Origin: Fusicatenibacter sp.
Lineage (GTDB): Bacteria; Bacillota; Clostridia; Lachnospirales; Lachnospiraceae
Direction: 5' to 3'
DNA: 42,176 nt
Assembly (NCBI GenBank): GCA_022766945.1
Contig: JALEOU010000055.1
Coordinates: 1-42,176 of the forward strand
Part shown: positions 24,277 through 32,272 of the stretch, in pieces
Numbering within the stretch: the first letter of the stretch is position 1
Layout: every line of letters starts with the position of its first letter
The notes under the pieces: generated by a model
Told to the model about the DNA's origin: nothing
Database searches by the model: none
Seen by the model: only the letters and a program-made list of their open reading frames with translations
Position numbers and translations under genes: made by a program

Positions 24277-25491
24277 ATGCAATTGGATCCTATTTTTGAA
24301 GAAGCACAAGCGCTCCGGATGGAGCTTACAGAGAATCGCCGCTGGCTTCACGCACATGCAGAGGTTGGTTTTGCACTGAATGAGACCAAAGAGTATGTTC
24401 GCAAACAGCTGACCAATATGGGATATACGCCCAGGGAATGCGGAAAGGCAGGTCTGACTGTCACGGTGGGAGGAAAGAAGCCGGGAAAGACGTTCCTTTT
24501 GCGCGCTGACATGGATGCTCTGCCCATTGCGGAGGAGAGCGGGGAAGCATTTTCCTGCACGAATGGTTCCATGCATGCCTGCGGCCATGATATGCACACC
24601 GCCATGCTGCTTGGGGCTGCGCGTCTCCTGAAAAACCATGAGGATGAGATTTGCGGTACGGTAAAGCTGATGTTCCAGCCGGCGGAGGAGATTTTTGAAG
24701 GTTCTCATGACATGATTGAAAACGGCGTTCTGGAAGATCCGCGTCCCGATGCGGCAATGATGATTCACGTAACAGCGGCAACTCCGATGCCCTCCGGAAC
24801 CATCGTAATCTGTGCCCCCGGTGTCAGCGCACCGGCGGCTGATTACTTTACCATCAAGGTACAGGGAAAGGGATGCCATGGTTCTGCACCGCAGAACGGG
24901 GTGGATGCGCTGACCGCTGCGTCCCATATTCTCATTGCGCTTCAGGAAATCCAGGCCCGTGAGCTTTCCGCTTCCGAGGAGGCCGTGCTGACCATCGGGA
25001 CGTTCAACGGCGGCAATGCATCCAACGCAATTGCAGATTCTGCTGTGATGGGCGGTACGATCCGGACTTATGATGAACAGACACGTGCCGCTCTGAAGAA
25101 ACGGATGGAGGAAATCTCTGTGGCTATCGCAGGGGCATTCCGTGCATCTGCCACGGTGGAATTTGGAAGCGGCTGTCCTACGCTGGTCAATGACAGGGAT
25201 CTCGCGGAAAGCATGGAGCGCTATCTGACCGACCTGCTCGGCCCGGGCAAAGCCTTCTCCGCTGCTGCGTTCCAGACCGGAGGGAAGCCTTCGAGAGGCG
25301 GCGGCTCTGAAGATTTTGCTTATATCAGTCAGGAGGTTCCTTCCCTGATGCTGGCACTTGCAGCGGGAGAGCCTTCCAAAGGATATAGCTTCCCACAGCA
25401 CCATCCGAAGGTCCGTTTTGACGAAGAGGTACTGACCACAGGAACTGCTGTATTCGTCTGCGCTGCCATGCGCTGGCTGTCAGAGCACTGA
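24277..25491 (+). CDS. M20 family amidohydrolase/metallopeptidase
   Basis: 404 residues. Di-metal hydrolase that removes N-acyl groups from amino acids or related amides. Motifs: RADMDALPI (about 76-84), HACGHDMHTA (100-109, metal ligands Cys102 and His104), FQPAEE (133-138), MIHVTA (162-167), the dimerisation/lid domain from about 185 to 305 (CHGSAPQNGVDAL), and a C-terminal GGSEDFAY and QHHPKVRF. Close relatives are annotated N-acetyldiaminopimelate deacetylase or hippurate hydrolase; sequence does not fix the substrate. The start at 24277 has AGGAG, and the upstream frame is not supported. Confidence 0.9.
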   Translation: MQLDPIFEEAQALRMELTENRRWLHAHAEVGFALNETKEYVRKQLTNMGYTPRECGKAGLTVTVGGKKPGKTFLLRADMDALPIAEESGEAFSCTNGSMHACGHDMHTAMLLGAARLLKNHEDEICGTVKLMFQPAEEIFEGSHDMIENGVLEDPRPDAAMMIHVTAATPMPSGTIVICAPGVSAPAADYFTIKVQGKGCHGSAPQNGVDALTAASHILIALQEIQARELSASEEAVLTIGTFNGGNASNAIADSAVMGGTIRTYDEQTRAALKKRMEEISVAIAGAFRASATVEFGSGCPTLVNDRDLAESMERYLTDLLGPGKAFSAAAFQTGGKPSRGGGSEDFAYISQEVPSLMLALAAGEPSKGYSFPQHHPKVRFDEEVLTTGTAVFVCAAMRWLSEH

Positions 25492-25512
25492 TGCGGATTG
25501 TCTGACCATGCA

Positions 25513-25558
25513 AAAACCCCCGGTATCCTTCAGGTAAAGGGATAACGGGGGGTTCTTT
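25513..25558. terminator. Bidirectional terminator hairpin after the amidohydrolase
   Basis: AACCCCC (25515-25521) pairs with GGGGGGTT (25547-25554), with an inner GTATCC/GGGATAAC helix. It reads AACCCCC... then TTCTTT on the plus strand and ends in TTTTTG on the minus strand. Confidence 0.75.
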
Positions 25559-25576
25559 ACTGTGACACAAACAATA

Positions 25577-25615
25577 CGCAGAAGCTTCTTTCTTATCGGA
25601 AAGCATGCTTCTGCG
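25577..25615 (-). terminator. Hairpin at the 3' end of the antiporter gene
   Basis: CGCAGAAGC (25577-25585) pairs with GCTTCTGCG (25607-25615), with an inner CTTTC/GGAAAG helix. It follows the minus-strand antiporter gene by 8 bp; the downstream T content is modest, so termination is likely helped by the next hairpin at 25513-25558. Confidence 0.6.
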
Positions 25616-25623
25616 CAATATGA

Positions 25624-26844
25624 TCAGTTCTTTTTAATTTCTCCTGCAAGTTCAAATCCTTTTTTGGCCAGAATGACAGCGATAAGTTCATTGATTACTG
25701 CAGCTGCGGCAATCGTTCCCTTAACCAGTTTTGAGAGCTCCGGCTCCGGTCCTGCCAGGACGGAACACACAATGCCGGTGAAAATCAGCGATACTCCCGA
25801 ATGGGGCAGCAGTGTAAAACCAAGATACTTCTGCACGGTAGACGGCATGCCGGTGATCTTTGCACCTGCTCTGGCTCCAAAATATTTGCCGCATGCGCGG
25901 GCAAAAATATAGAGGAAGGTGTACAGTCCGGCTCCCAGAATCAGATGATAGTCCAGCGGCGCTCCGAGATCCACAATCGCAGCCAGAAGACTGATGCCCA
26001 GGATTGGATTAAAATCCTCCACAAGAATCATAAGCTGTGTTTCCGGAACCATGTTGGCAAAGACTGCCGAGAAGGAAACCCCCATCAGCATATAGTTCAG
26101 ACTGATTCCGGTAAAGACTTTGGTGTTCAGGAAGTAACCGATCAGCATCGTAGCGGTAATGCCGGACAGCAGTATCAGAATCCGTTTCCATTTCGCCAGC
26201 TTTTTCCGAAGAAGATATCCGGCTGGAATACCGGTAAGGACACCGATCAGAATCGGGAGAAAAATCATCACCGGAATCATATACAGCGGTACGGAACCTC
26301 CGGAAACTGCCCGCGCCACAAAGGAGTTCACTGTGAAGAATACGGCGATGCCAACAACATCATCCATAATCGCCATAGGAATCAGAGTCTCTGTCACCGG
26401 ACCTTTTGTGTGAAATTCCCGCACAATGGACATCGCGGGTGCGGGCGCAGTAGCAAGCGCGATTCCTCCAAACACGAATGCGAGATAAACAGGAATATCC
26501 GTTGCAAGAAACAGCACTGCAAACACCAGTGAAACGATCGCAAAGGTTCCAAGGGACTGCGACAGTGTAGTAATGATCAGTGACTTACCGTAATTTTTCA
26601 ACTTTTTCCAGATCAGTTCCGTTCCGAGCATCAGTCCGAAAGCACACTGCATCCAGGTAATCAGGATCTGATACCATCCGGTACCGATCAGTTTCTGTGA
26701 CATCAGACCGGCGGCGTTCGGACCAAGAAGCATTCCGGCAAGAAGCCACCCGAGAATCGCAGGCATACGAAGTTTTGAAATCAGTTTTCCCGCCAGATAG
26801 GCGATGACCAAGGTCAGAATCCAGCGTAAAGTTAACAGCAGCAT
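25624..26844 (-). CDS. CPA2-family cation:proton antiporter
   Basis: 406-residue membrane protein with about 12 TM helices. It resembles the Na+/H+ or K+/H+ antiporters of the CPA2 family (KefB/NapA type). The family's ion-binding Asp-Asp pair is MDDVVGIAVFF (about 167-177). The N-terminus has MPAILGWLLAGMLLGP, and there is no RCK domain. It lies 2 bp after the TetR gene on the same strand, so the two are co-transcribed and the regulator presumably controls it. The transported cation is not determined. Confidence 0.88.
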   Translation of the reverse strand: MLLLTLRWILTLVIAYLAGKLISKLRMPAILGWLLAGMLLGPNAAGLMSQKLIGTGWYQILITWMQCAFGLMLGTELIWKKLKNYGKSLIITTLSQSLGTFAIVSLVFAVLFLATDIPVYLAFVFGGIALATAPAPAMSIVREFHTKGPVTETLIPMAIMDDVVGIAVFFTVNSFVARAVSGGSVPLYMIPVMIFLPILIGVLTGIPAGYLLRKKLAKWKRILILLSGITATMLIGYFLNTKVFTGISLNYMLMGVSFSAVFANMVPETQLMILVEDFNPILGISLLAAIVDLGAPLDYHLILGAGLYTFLYIFARACGKYFGARAGAKITGMPSTVQKYLGFTLLPHSGVSLIFTGIVCSVLAGPEPELSKLVKGTIAAAAVINELIAVILAKKGFELAGEIKKN

Positions 26845-26846
26845 AA

Positions 26847-27452
26847 TTACTTTCTCCTTTCTGCAATGCCATACAGCATAAAATCCAAAAGTTTGGGAAT
26901 GCTTGTTTCGTGCATTCTGATTTTTTCAGACAAATCCATCTTCCGAAAAGCCGGGCTGGAAAAATAACCGTTGAACATCAGCTGCATCTGAGCAAAATAG
27001 GAGAAAGCATCCTCTGCGGACACCCCATCCCGCAGTCTCAGATCAGAAATTGTCTTTTGATAGATCTCACGGTTCATCTTGTCAAACTCTTTCAGGATCT
27101 CATGAATGGGATCTCTTAAGTGATCCGGAGGGTCCAGGAGTACTTCAAAAAAGAGATGCGCTTCCTGTTCATTGGCTGTAAAAAAGGTCTGGCGGGCTTC
27201 CATATATTTTTTCATATCCCCGCGGACCTCCTGCTTTTTCACATACTCTACCAATGCGTCACAGCTGATCTTCACACAGATGAGATACAATTCATCCTTA
27301 TTTTTAAAATTATGATAAATCAGCCCTTTGTTAATCCCTCTGCTGCAGATCTGATTCAGCGTCCCCTTACCGTAACCGTCCTTTCCGAATACCTCCATGG
27401 CCGCTTCGAGAATCCTGGCCTTCGTAAGTTCCGTCTTTTCTTCCTTTTTCAT
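26847..27452 (-). CDS. TetR/AcrR-family transcriptional regulator
   Basis: 201 residues with an N-terminal helix-turn-helix (about 11-58, TKARILEAAMEVFGKDGYGKGT, then GLIYHNFKNKDELY) and a C-terminal all-helical ligand domain with unknown ligand. It is the first gene of a two-gene operon with the antiporter, 2 bp gap. The near-perfect palindrome at 27469-27494 sits right before its start, suggesting autoregulation. Confidence 0.9.
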   Translation of the reverse strand: MKKEEKTELTKARILEAAMEVFGKDGYGKGTLNQICSRGINKGLIYHNFKNKDELYLICVKISCDALVEYVKKQEVRGDMKKYMEARQTFFTANEQEAHLFFEVLLDPPDHLRDPIHEILKEFDKMNREIYQKTISDLRLRDGVSAEDAFSYFAQMQLMFNGYFSSPAFRKMDLSEKIRMHETSIPKLLDFMLYGIAERRK

Positions 27453-27468
27453 TCCACGTCACCCCTAC

Positions 27469-27494
27469 TATTATTAACCATATGGTCAATAATA
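27469..27494. promoter_or_regulatory. Palindromic operator upstream of the TetR-antiporter operon
   Basis: 26 bp in total: TATTATTAACCAT (27469-27481) is followed directly by ATGGTCAATAATA (27482-27494), which is its reverse complement apart from one mismatch. It overlaps the -10 region of the minus-strand promoter (TTGTGT, 18 bp, TAATAA is the best fit). Confidence 0.75.
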
Positions 27495-27506
27495 ACACAA
27501 AGAAAA

Positions 27507-27536
27507 GCGTCCGTCAATATCACAACTGACGGACGC
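27507..27536 (-). terminator. Terminator of the short GH2 gene
   Basis: A perfect 10-bp stem (GCGTCCGTCA, TGACGGACGC) with a 10-nt loop; on the minus strand it is followed by TTTTCTTTG, as expected for termination of the minus-strand GH2 gene. Confidence 0.8.
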
Positions 27537-27543
27537 CGGAGGA

Positions 27544-29307
27544 TTATTGTTCTATGGCAGCCACCTGCTGATTGATGGAACGGATCTTTGCGATATCACA
27601 TTTGGGTGTACGGTCGTAAGCATACAAACCGTTGCATTCCTGCTCGATATCGTACAGCTGGGTATAGCAGAAACCGAAGATTTCCGGATTATTCAGCAGT
27701 GCTTCGGTCAGTCCGCGGTAACGCTCATAGTACTCCTCTTTGGAAGCGGGGGCCTGTCCGTAACCCCAGCTGTCGGCATTGTCATTGCCGCTGAAGATGC
27801 CGCCGTACTCACTGACAAAAATGGGCTGTCCGTGGTAAGGCTGTGCAAAAAACGGACCGGTCTGCCCGTGAACAGGATTGCCGCTGCGGAAGAAGTCATC
27901 GTCTTTTTCGATGCAGTCCTTCTGTGACCGGAAGCGTTTGACGAATTCCGTCCAGCGGGCGCCAAAAGAGGCAGGATCCTGATCATAATCGTGAATATCG
28001 TAGATTTCTGTCACAGCGTGGAAATTTCCGCTGGTATCGATACAGGGTCTGGTGGGATCCAGCTGTTTGGTCAGATAGTAAATACTGCTGAGCAGACGGT
28101 TGCGTTCGTTGGATTCCTCGTAGCCCCAGGTTTCGTTGAAGGGACACCATCCGATGATGGAGGGATGATTAAAATCGCGTTCCACAGCCTCTCTCCATTC
28201 ATTGAGATAGATCTCTGTTGCCTGAAGCGATGCGTGGTCCAGCCCCCAGTTGGGATATTCTCCCCAGACAAGATAGCCCATCTGATCACAGTGATACAAA
28301 AATCTCGGTTCAAAGACTTTCTGATGCAGCCGGGCGCCGTTAAAGCCGGCATCCATGGAGAGGGTGATGTCCCGGATCAGATCTGCATCAGAGGGAGCGG
28401 TGTAGATTCCTTCCGGATAAAATCCCTGATCCAGAACAAAACGCTGGAACAATGGCTTTCCGTTCAGGAGAAAACGCCGTCCGTCAAAAACAGCTGTGCG
28501 CAAGCCGAAATAACTTTTGACTTCGTCTTCACCGTAATGGAAAAGAAGTTGATAGAGACCGCCCTTGCCGGCTTCCCAGAGATGTACTTCGGAAAGATCC
28601 ATGGAAGCGGCAAAGAAGCCGCCATGAGAGAGAAGAGAAACTTCCCCGACGCGGATTCCCTCCCAAAATGCTTCGATGACAAGCGTTCCGCTTCCCCGGG
28701 TGATACCGGTAACTGTCAGGCGGGCATTATCCGGATCCGGATAGAATCTGGCAGAGCAGACATAAGATGCCGGAAGAAACTCCAGCCAGACGGTCTGCCA
28801 GATACCGGTTGTTCTGGTATAATCACAGCCGGATGAGGCGAAGAGGTGTGCCTGTTTTCCTTTTGGCTGAAGACCGCTTCTGACATCATCCCGGACTGCG
28901 ACAAACAGCTGATTGTCTCCTTCCCTTACAAGATCCGTGATATCAAAGGAAAAAGAGGTGTAACCTCCCGTGTGAGAACCGGCAGGCATACCGTTTACAT
29001 AGACAACTGCCTCATAATCGACAGCTCCAAAATGGAGCAAAACATTGCCGCCAAGCTGCTCCTTTGTCAGCGTAAAATGACGGCGGTAAATGACACCGGG
29101 GATAAAATCGGTATATCCGATGCCGGAGAGACGGCTTTCCGGGCAGAAAGGAACGACAATGGTGCCCTCAAGCTGTTTTGCGGTCATACGATTCCGGGCA
29201 ATGGCACTGCTGCCAAAATCAAATTCAAATTCCCAGGTTCCGTTCAGATTCATCCAGTTATTTCGTTCCCACTGCGGCATGGGATGTTCTTTGCGTGGAA
29301 GTTCCAT
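27544..29307 (-). CDS. Glycoside hydrolase family 2 enzyme, short form
   Basis: 587-residue retaining glycosidase with an N-terminal sugar-binding jelly-roll (about 10-180, VYVNGMPAGSHTGGYTSFSFDIT), an Ig-like domain (about 185-275) and a TIM barrel (about 280-580). Acid/base Glu392 is in NETWG, nucleophile Glu500 in SEYGG. There is no signal peptide, so it is cytoplasmic. It is clearly shorter than a LacZ-type enzyme, and its substrate (beta-galactoside, beta-glucuronide or an arabinopyranoside) is not set by sequence. AAGGAG precedes the ATG. It is transcribed divergently from the AraC gene from overlapping promoters. Confidence 0.87.
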   Translation of the reverse strand: MELPRKEHPMPQWERNNWMNLNGTWEFEFDFGSSAIARNRMTAKQLEGTIVVPFCPESRLSGIGYTDFIPGVIYRRHFTLTKEQLGGNVLLHFGAVDYEAVVYVNGMPAGSHTGGYTSFSFDITDLVREGDNQLFVAVRDDVRSGLQPKGKQAHLFASSGCDYTRTTGIWQTVWLEFLPASYVCSARFYPDPDNARLTVTGITRGSGTLVIEAFWEGIRVGEVSLLSHGGFFAASMDLSEVHLWEAGKGGLYQLLFHYGEDEVKSYFGLRTAVFDGRRFLLNGKPLFQRFVLDQGFYPEGIYTAPSDADLIRDITLSMDAGFNGARLHQKVFEPRFLYHCDQMGYLVWGEYPNWGLDHASLQATEIYLNEWREAVERDFNHPSIIGWCPFNETWGYEESNERNRLLSSIYYLTKQLDPTRPCIDTSGNFHAVTEIYDIHDYDQDPASFGARWTEFVKRFRSQKDCIEKDDDFFRSGNPVHGQTGPFFAQPYHGQPIFVSEYGGIFSGNDNADSWGYGQAPASKEEYYERYRGLTEALLNNPEIFGFCYTQLYDIEQECNGLYAYDRTPKCDIAKIRSINQQVAAIEQ

Positions 29308-29371
29308 AGAAATCTCCTTTCCGAAAGGTTATGGTAAGGTGTTTTTTTGAGTTTTTGAACCTTGTATCATC

Positions 29372-29400
29372 ATTATATATGCTATAATAGACGCAGGTAA
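29372..29400 (-). promoter_or_regulatory. Promoter for the short GH2 gene (minus strand)
   Basis: On the minus strand TTACCT (29400-29395), 17-bp spacer, TATAAT (29377-29372). It overlaps the AraC-gene promoter on the plus strand. Confidence 0.65.
29380..29388 (+). promoter_or_regulatory. Extended -10 promoter for the AraC-type gene
   Basis: TGCTATAAT (extended -10) with no good -35. It falls within the spacer of the opposite promoter, so RNA polymerase can hold only one at a time. Confidence 0.65.
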
Positions 29401-29435
29401 ATGGATAATATTGAAAAAAGGTTAGGAAAACACGC

Positions 29436-30257
29436 ATGAGAGAAGAATTTGTGACATTTCCGGGTCCCCAGGCGGAGAATCGGTTCTGGATTGAACTGGC
29501 GGGTATTTCTTACTGCGATGGGAGTTACCGGATCAGGAGAAATGCAGGAGAGCATGTGATAGTTATGGAGTACGTTCTGGGGGGAGAAGGAACGATTCTG
29601 GTCAACGGGAGAGCGTATCAGGCAAAAGAAGGGGATATTTATCTGCTGCCGCCCGGAAAGTCCCATGATTATTATTCCGATGCAAAAAATCCATGGACCA
29701 AAATCTGGTTTAATGCGAGAGGACCCCTGACGGAGAGTCTGCTTGAAATCTACAATCCGGGTCAGAGAGTTGTGTTTGAGAATGCAGGCGGATGTTCGTT
29801 TTTTGAAAGAATTCATGCCATCGGGAAAAACAGGAGTGATACGGCGGCTGAAAAACATCAGAGTGCTGCGCTGGTATTCCATGAACTGCTTCAGTATCTG
29901 TATCAGAAATATGACGCCGGAGAGCGAACTTATTCGGAAGAAACCAGAGTGTGCATCGAGTTTATTGAGAATCACATCACGGAAAGCATTTCGCTGAAAC
30001 AACTGGGAGAGCTGGTTTATCTAAGTGAATCCCAGGTGATCCGTAATTTCAGGAGAGATCTGGGAGTGACACCGTATGAATACATTCTGGATCGAAAGAT
30101 GGAGCAGGCGAAGCTGCTGCTTCGCAGCACAAGACTGCGGGTGAAGGAGATTGCATTTCATCTGGGGTTCTGCGACGAGCATTATTTCACGTATCTGTTT
30201 GGAAAGAGGAACGGGCAGACGCCTATGGCTTACCGGAAGAGCAGTGATATCGAATAG
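29436..30257 (+). CDS. AraC-family transcriptional regulator
   Basis: 273 residues: an N-terminal cupin sugar-sensing domain (about 25-110, with GGEGTILVNGRAYQAKEGDIYLLPP region) and two C-terminal AraC helix-turn-helix motifs (about 175-270, ISLKQLGELVYLSESQVIRNF, then RLRVKEIAFHLGFCDEHYF). The domain order is that of AraC/XylS activators of sugar-use operons. It is adjacent to GH2 and GH127 genes and probably activates one or both in response to a liberated sugar. A TTACTGTTCAG element follows its stop. Confidence 0.9.
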   Translation: MREEFVTFPGPQAENRFWIELAGISYCDGSYRIRRNAGEHVIVMEYVLGGEGTILVNGRAYQAKEGDIYLLPPGKSHDYYSDAKNPWTKIWFNARGPLTESLLEIYNPGQRVVFENAGGCSFFERIHAIGKNRSDTAAEKHQSAALVFHELLQYLYQKYDAGERTYSEETRVCIEFIENHITESISLKQLGELVYLSESQVIRNFRRDLGVTPYEYILDRKMEQAKLLLRSTRLRVKEIAFHLGFCDEHYFTYLFGKRNGQTPMAYRKSSDIE

Positions 30258-30347
30258 GGGTTACTGTTCAGACGGCGACGGACGCTGTACAGAAAATAGG
30301 TCTCGACGCAGACGCGCTTATCCTCCTTCAAAATTCCGGATTCCATC

Positions 30348-30376
30348 TTGACAGCGATAAGAAAAGGGAATAGGAT
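30348..30376 (+). promoter_or_regulatory. Promoter for the GH127 operon
   Basis: TTGACA (30348-30353), a 17-bp spacer, and TAGGAT (30371-30376). Transcription begins near 30383, so the operator at 30390-30403 lies right after the start site. Confidence 0.65.
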
Positions 30377-30389
30377 GATTTCAGAAATA

Positions 30390-30403
30390 CGAAAACGTTT
30401 ACG
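30390..30403. promoter_or_regulatory. cre/LacI-type operator candidate before GH127
   Basis: CGAAAACGTTTACG matches the CcpA cre consensus (TGWNANCGNTNWCA) except for the two outer bases, and has the central CG of LacI-family sites. It is just downstream of the likely start site. The owner could be CcpA or either LacI regulator of the locus. Confidence 0.5.
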
Positions 30404-30423
30404 GAAACGATGGAGGATGTTTT

Positions 30424-32268
30424 ATGAGATATGATGATCAGCCAAAAGGAACCATCCGGTTATTGAATTCAGAGGCTTTGCTGAAACAAATCCGGGATGC
30501 GGAGTATCTGATGGAACTGGACACAGAGAATCTGCTGTTCCCATTTCGCTTTGAATCGGGTCTGTCCGGTTCTGTCAATCGCAAAATGATCGAGCTGCAT
30601 GGAGGATGGGATTCCCAGTCCAGCCATATTCGTGGAACCTTTACCGGACATTACCTGAGTGCATCCGCGCTGCTCTGCCGGGATGGGGAATACCCCATGC
30701 TGCGCGTAAAAGCGGAATATGTCGTGGAGGAAATCCGGAAATGCCAGCTTCAGAACGGAGGAAAATGGGCTTTTCCGATCCCGGAAAAATACCTGTATTC
30801 TCTCCGGGACGGAAAGCGTTTCTGGGCGCCTTTTTACGTTTGTCATAAAGTTATGATGGGCCTTCTGGACATGGGAAGACTGCTGGACAATCAGACGGCA
30901 TTTGAGATTCTGGAGGGCTGTACCCAGTGGTTTGTGGAATTTCTGAAGGATGTTTCGCAGGAGACACTTTCACGCATGATGAATACGGAGGAAACCGGCG
31001 GAATCATGGAATTCTGGGCGCAGCTTTACGGCATCACGCGGGATGAGAGACACCTGGAGCTGATGAGAAAACTGGAGCGGAAGGAACTGTTTGAGGCAAT
31101 GCTTCAGAAGAAAGATGTTCTGACCAATATGCATGCCAATGCCACAATCCCGGAAATACATGGCGCCGCTGCGGCTTATGGGGTGACCGGAGAAAAACGG
31201 TATCTGGAAATCGCAGAAAACTACTGGGATCTTGCGGTGACAAAGAGGGGGATGTATGCCACCGGAGGGCAGACCAGCGGTGAAGTCTGGACACCCATAA
31301 TGCGTCAGGCGGCACGGCTTGGGGAGCAGAACCAGGAGCATTGTGTGGTCTATAATATGATCCGTCTGGCGGATTATCTGTTTCGCTATACGGGGAAAGC
31401 GGAGTATGGAGATTATATCGAAAGAAATGTAATCAACGGTCTGTTTGCGCAGGGATTCTACCAGGCGAGAACGCTGGATACACGCGGTGAGAGCCCTTAT
31501 CCGGAGACGGGTGTGGTTTCCTACTATCTGCCGCTGATGGCGGGCGGACAGAAACGATGGGGCAAAAAGACGGAAGATTTCTGGTGCTGCCACTGTACGG
31601 CAGTTCAGGCCAATGCCCGGTACTGGGAATACATCTATTACCAGAAGGGTGAAACGATCTGTGTCAATCAGTATTTTCCCTCACACCTGGATACAAGCGT
31701 TAACGGGAAGAAGCTGACACTGGAACTGACTCAGGAGGATACGGAAGTCAGCTGTATCGAGATCAATGATTCGGCGATTCTCTCAGATGAGAGGCCAAAG
31801 TATGACAGTTATCTGATCAGGGTTGAGGCTCCGGAAACGGAAGCGGAAATTGCATTTCGTGTACCCTGGTGGATCAGCGGTGAGGTTTCGTGCGAGATTG
31901 ACGGAAAACCGTGTCAGGCAAAACCGGAACAGGGATTTTTAAAACTGACGGGAACCTGGAAAGAGAATCAGATTCGGATCGTTTTTCCGAGAAAACTGCA
32001 TACCTGGCCGCTGCCGGATGAGAAGGATACGGTTGCGTTTCTTGACGGGCCGGATGTGCTGGCGGGAATTGTTCCGGAGGAACGGATTCTTTATGGAGAC
32101 AAAGAAAATCCGGAAACAATGCTGCAGCCGCACAATGAGCGGGTATGGGGATGCTGGACAAAAGAATATAAGACCAAAGATCAGCAGAATGGATTTTACT
32201 TTAAGCCGATTCGTGAGATTGGCACAGAGAAATATACCGTTTATTTTCCGGTGAAAAGGCAGGAATAA
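30424..32268 (+). CDS. GH127-type beta-L-arabinofuranosidase
   Basis: 614-residue cytoplasmic glycosidase (no signal peptide) of the GH127 (former DUF1680) family, with an (alpha/alpha)6 barrel followed by beta-sandwich domains. The zinc/nucleophile site of HypBA1 (Glu338, Cys340, Cys417, Cys418) corresponds to Glu305, Cys307 (QEHCVV) and Cys388-Cys389 (FWCCHC). This supports cysteine-nucleophile hydrolysis of beta-L-arabinofuranosides; some GH127 enzymes instead act on aceric acid in RG-II. GGAGG precedes the ATG. It is co-transcribed with the LacI gene 4 bp downstream. Confidence 0.9.
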   Translation: MRYDDQPKGTIRLLNSEALLKQIRDAEYLMELDTENLLFPFRFESGLSGSVNRKMIELHGGWDSQSSHIRGTFTGHYLSASALLCRDGEYPMLRVKAEYVVEEIRKCQLQNGGKWAFPIPEKYLYSLRDGKRFWAPFYVCHKVMMGLLDMGRLLDNQTAFEILEGCTQWFVEFLKDVSQETLSRMMNTEETGGIMEFWAQLYGITRDERHLELMRKLERKELFEAMLQKKDVLTNMHANATIPEIHGAAAAYGVTGEKRYLEIAENYWDLAVTKRGMYATGGQTSGEVWTPIMRQAARLGEQNQEHCVVYNMIRLADYLFRYTGKAEYGDYIERNVINGLFAQGFYQARTLDTRGESPYPETGVVSYYLPLMAGGQKRWGKKTEDFWCCHCTAVQANARYWEYIYYQKGETICVNQYFPSHLDTSVNGKKLTLELTQEDTEVSCIEINDSAILSDERPKYDSYLIRVEAPETEAEIAFRVPWWISGEVSCEIDGKPCQAKPEQGFLKLTGTWKENQIRIVFPRKLHTWPLPDEKDTVAFLDGPDVLAGIVPEERILYGDKENPETMLQPHNERVWGCWTKEYKTKDQQNGFYFKPIREIGTEKYTVYFPVKRQE

Positions 32269-32272
32269 TAGT

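Noticed and set aside
24193-25404. 403-residue minus-strand frame opposite the M20 amidohydrolase
   Set aside because: No domain or ribosome binding site; the plus-strand gene has all the M20 motifs.
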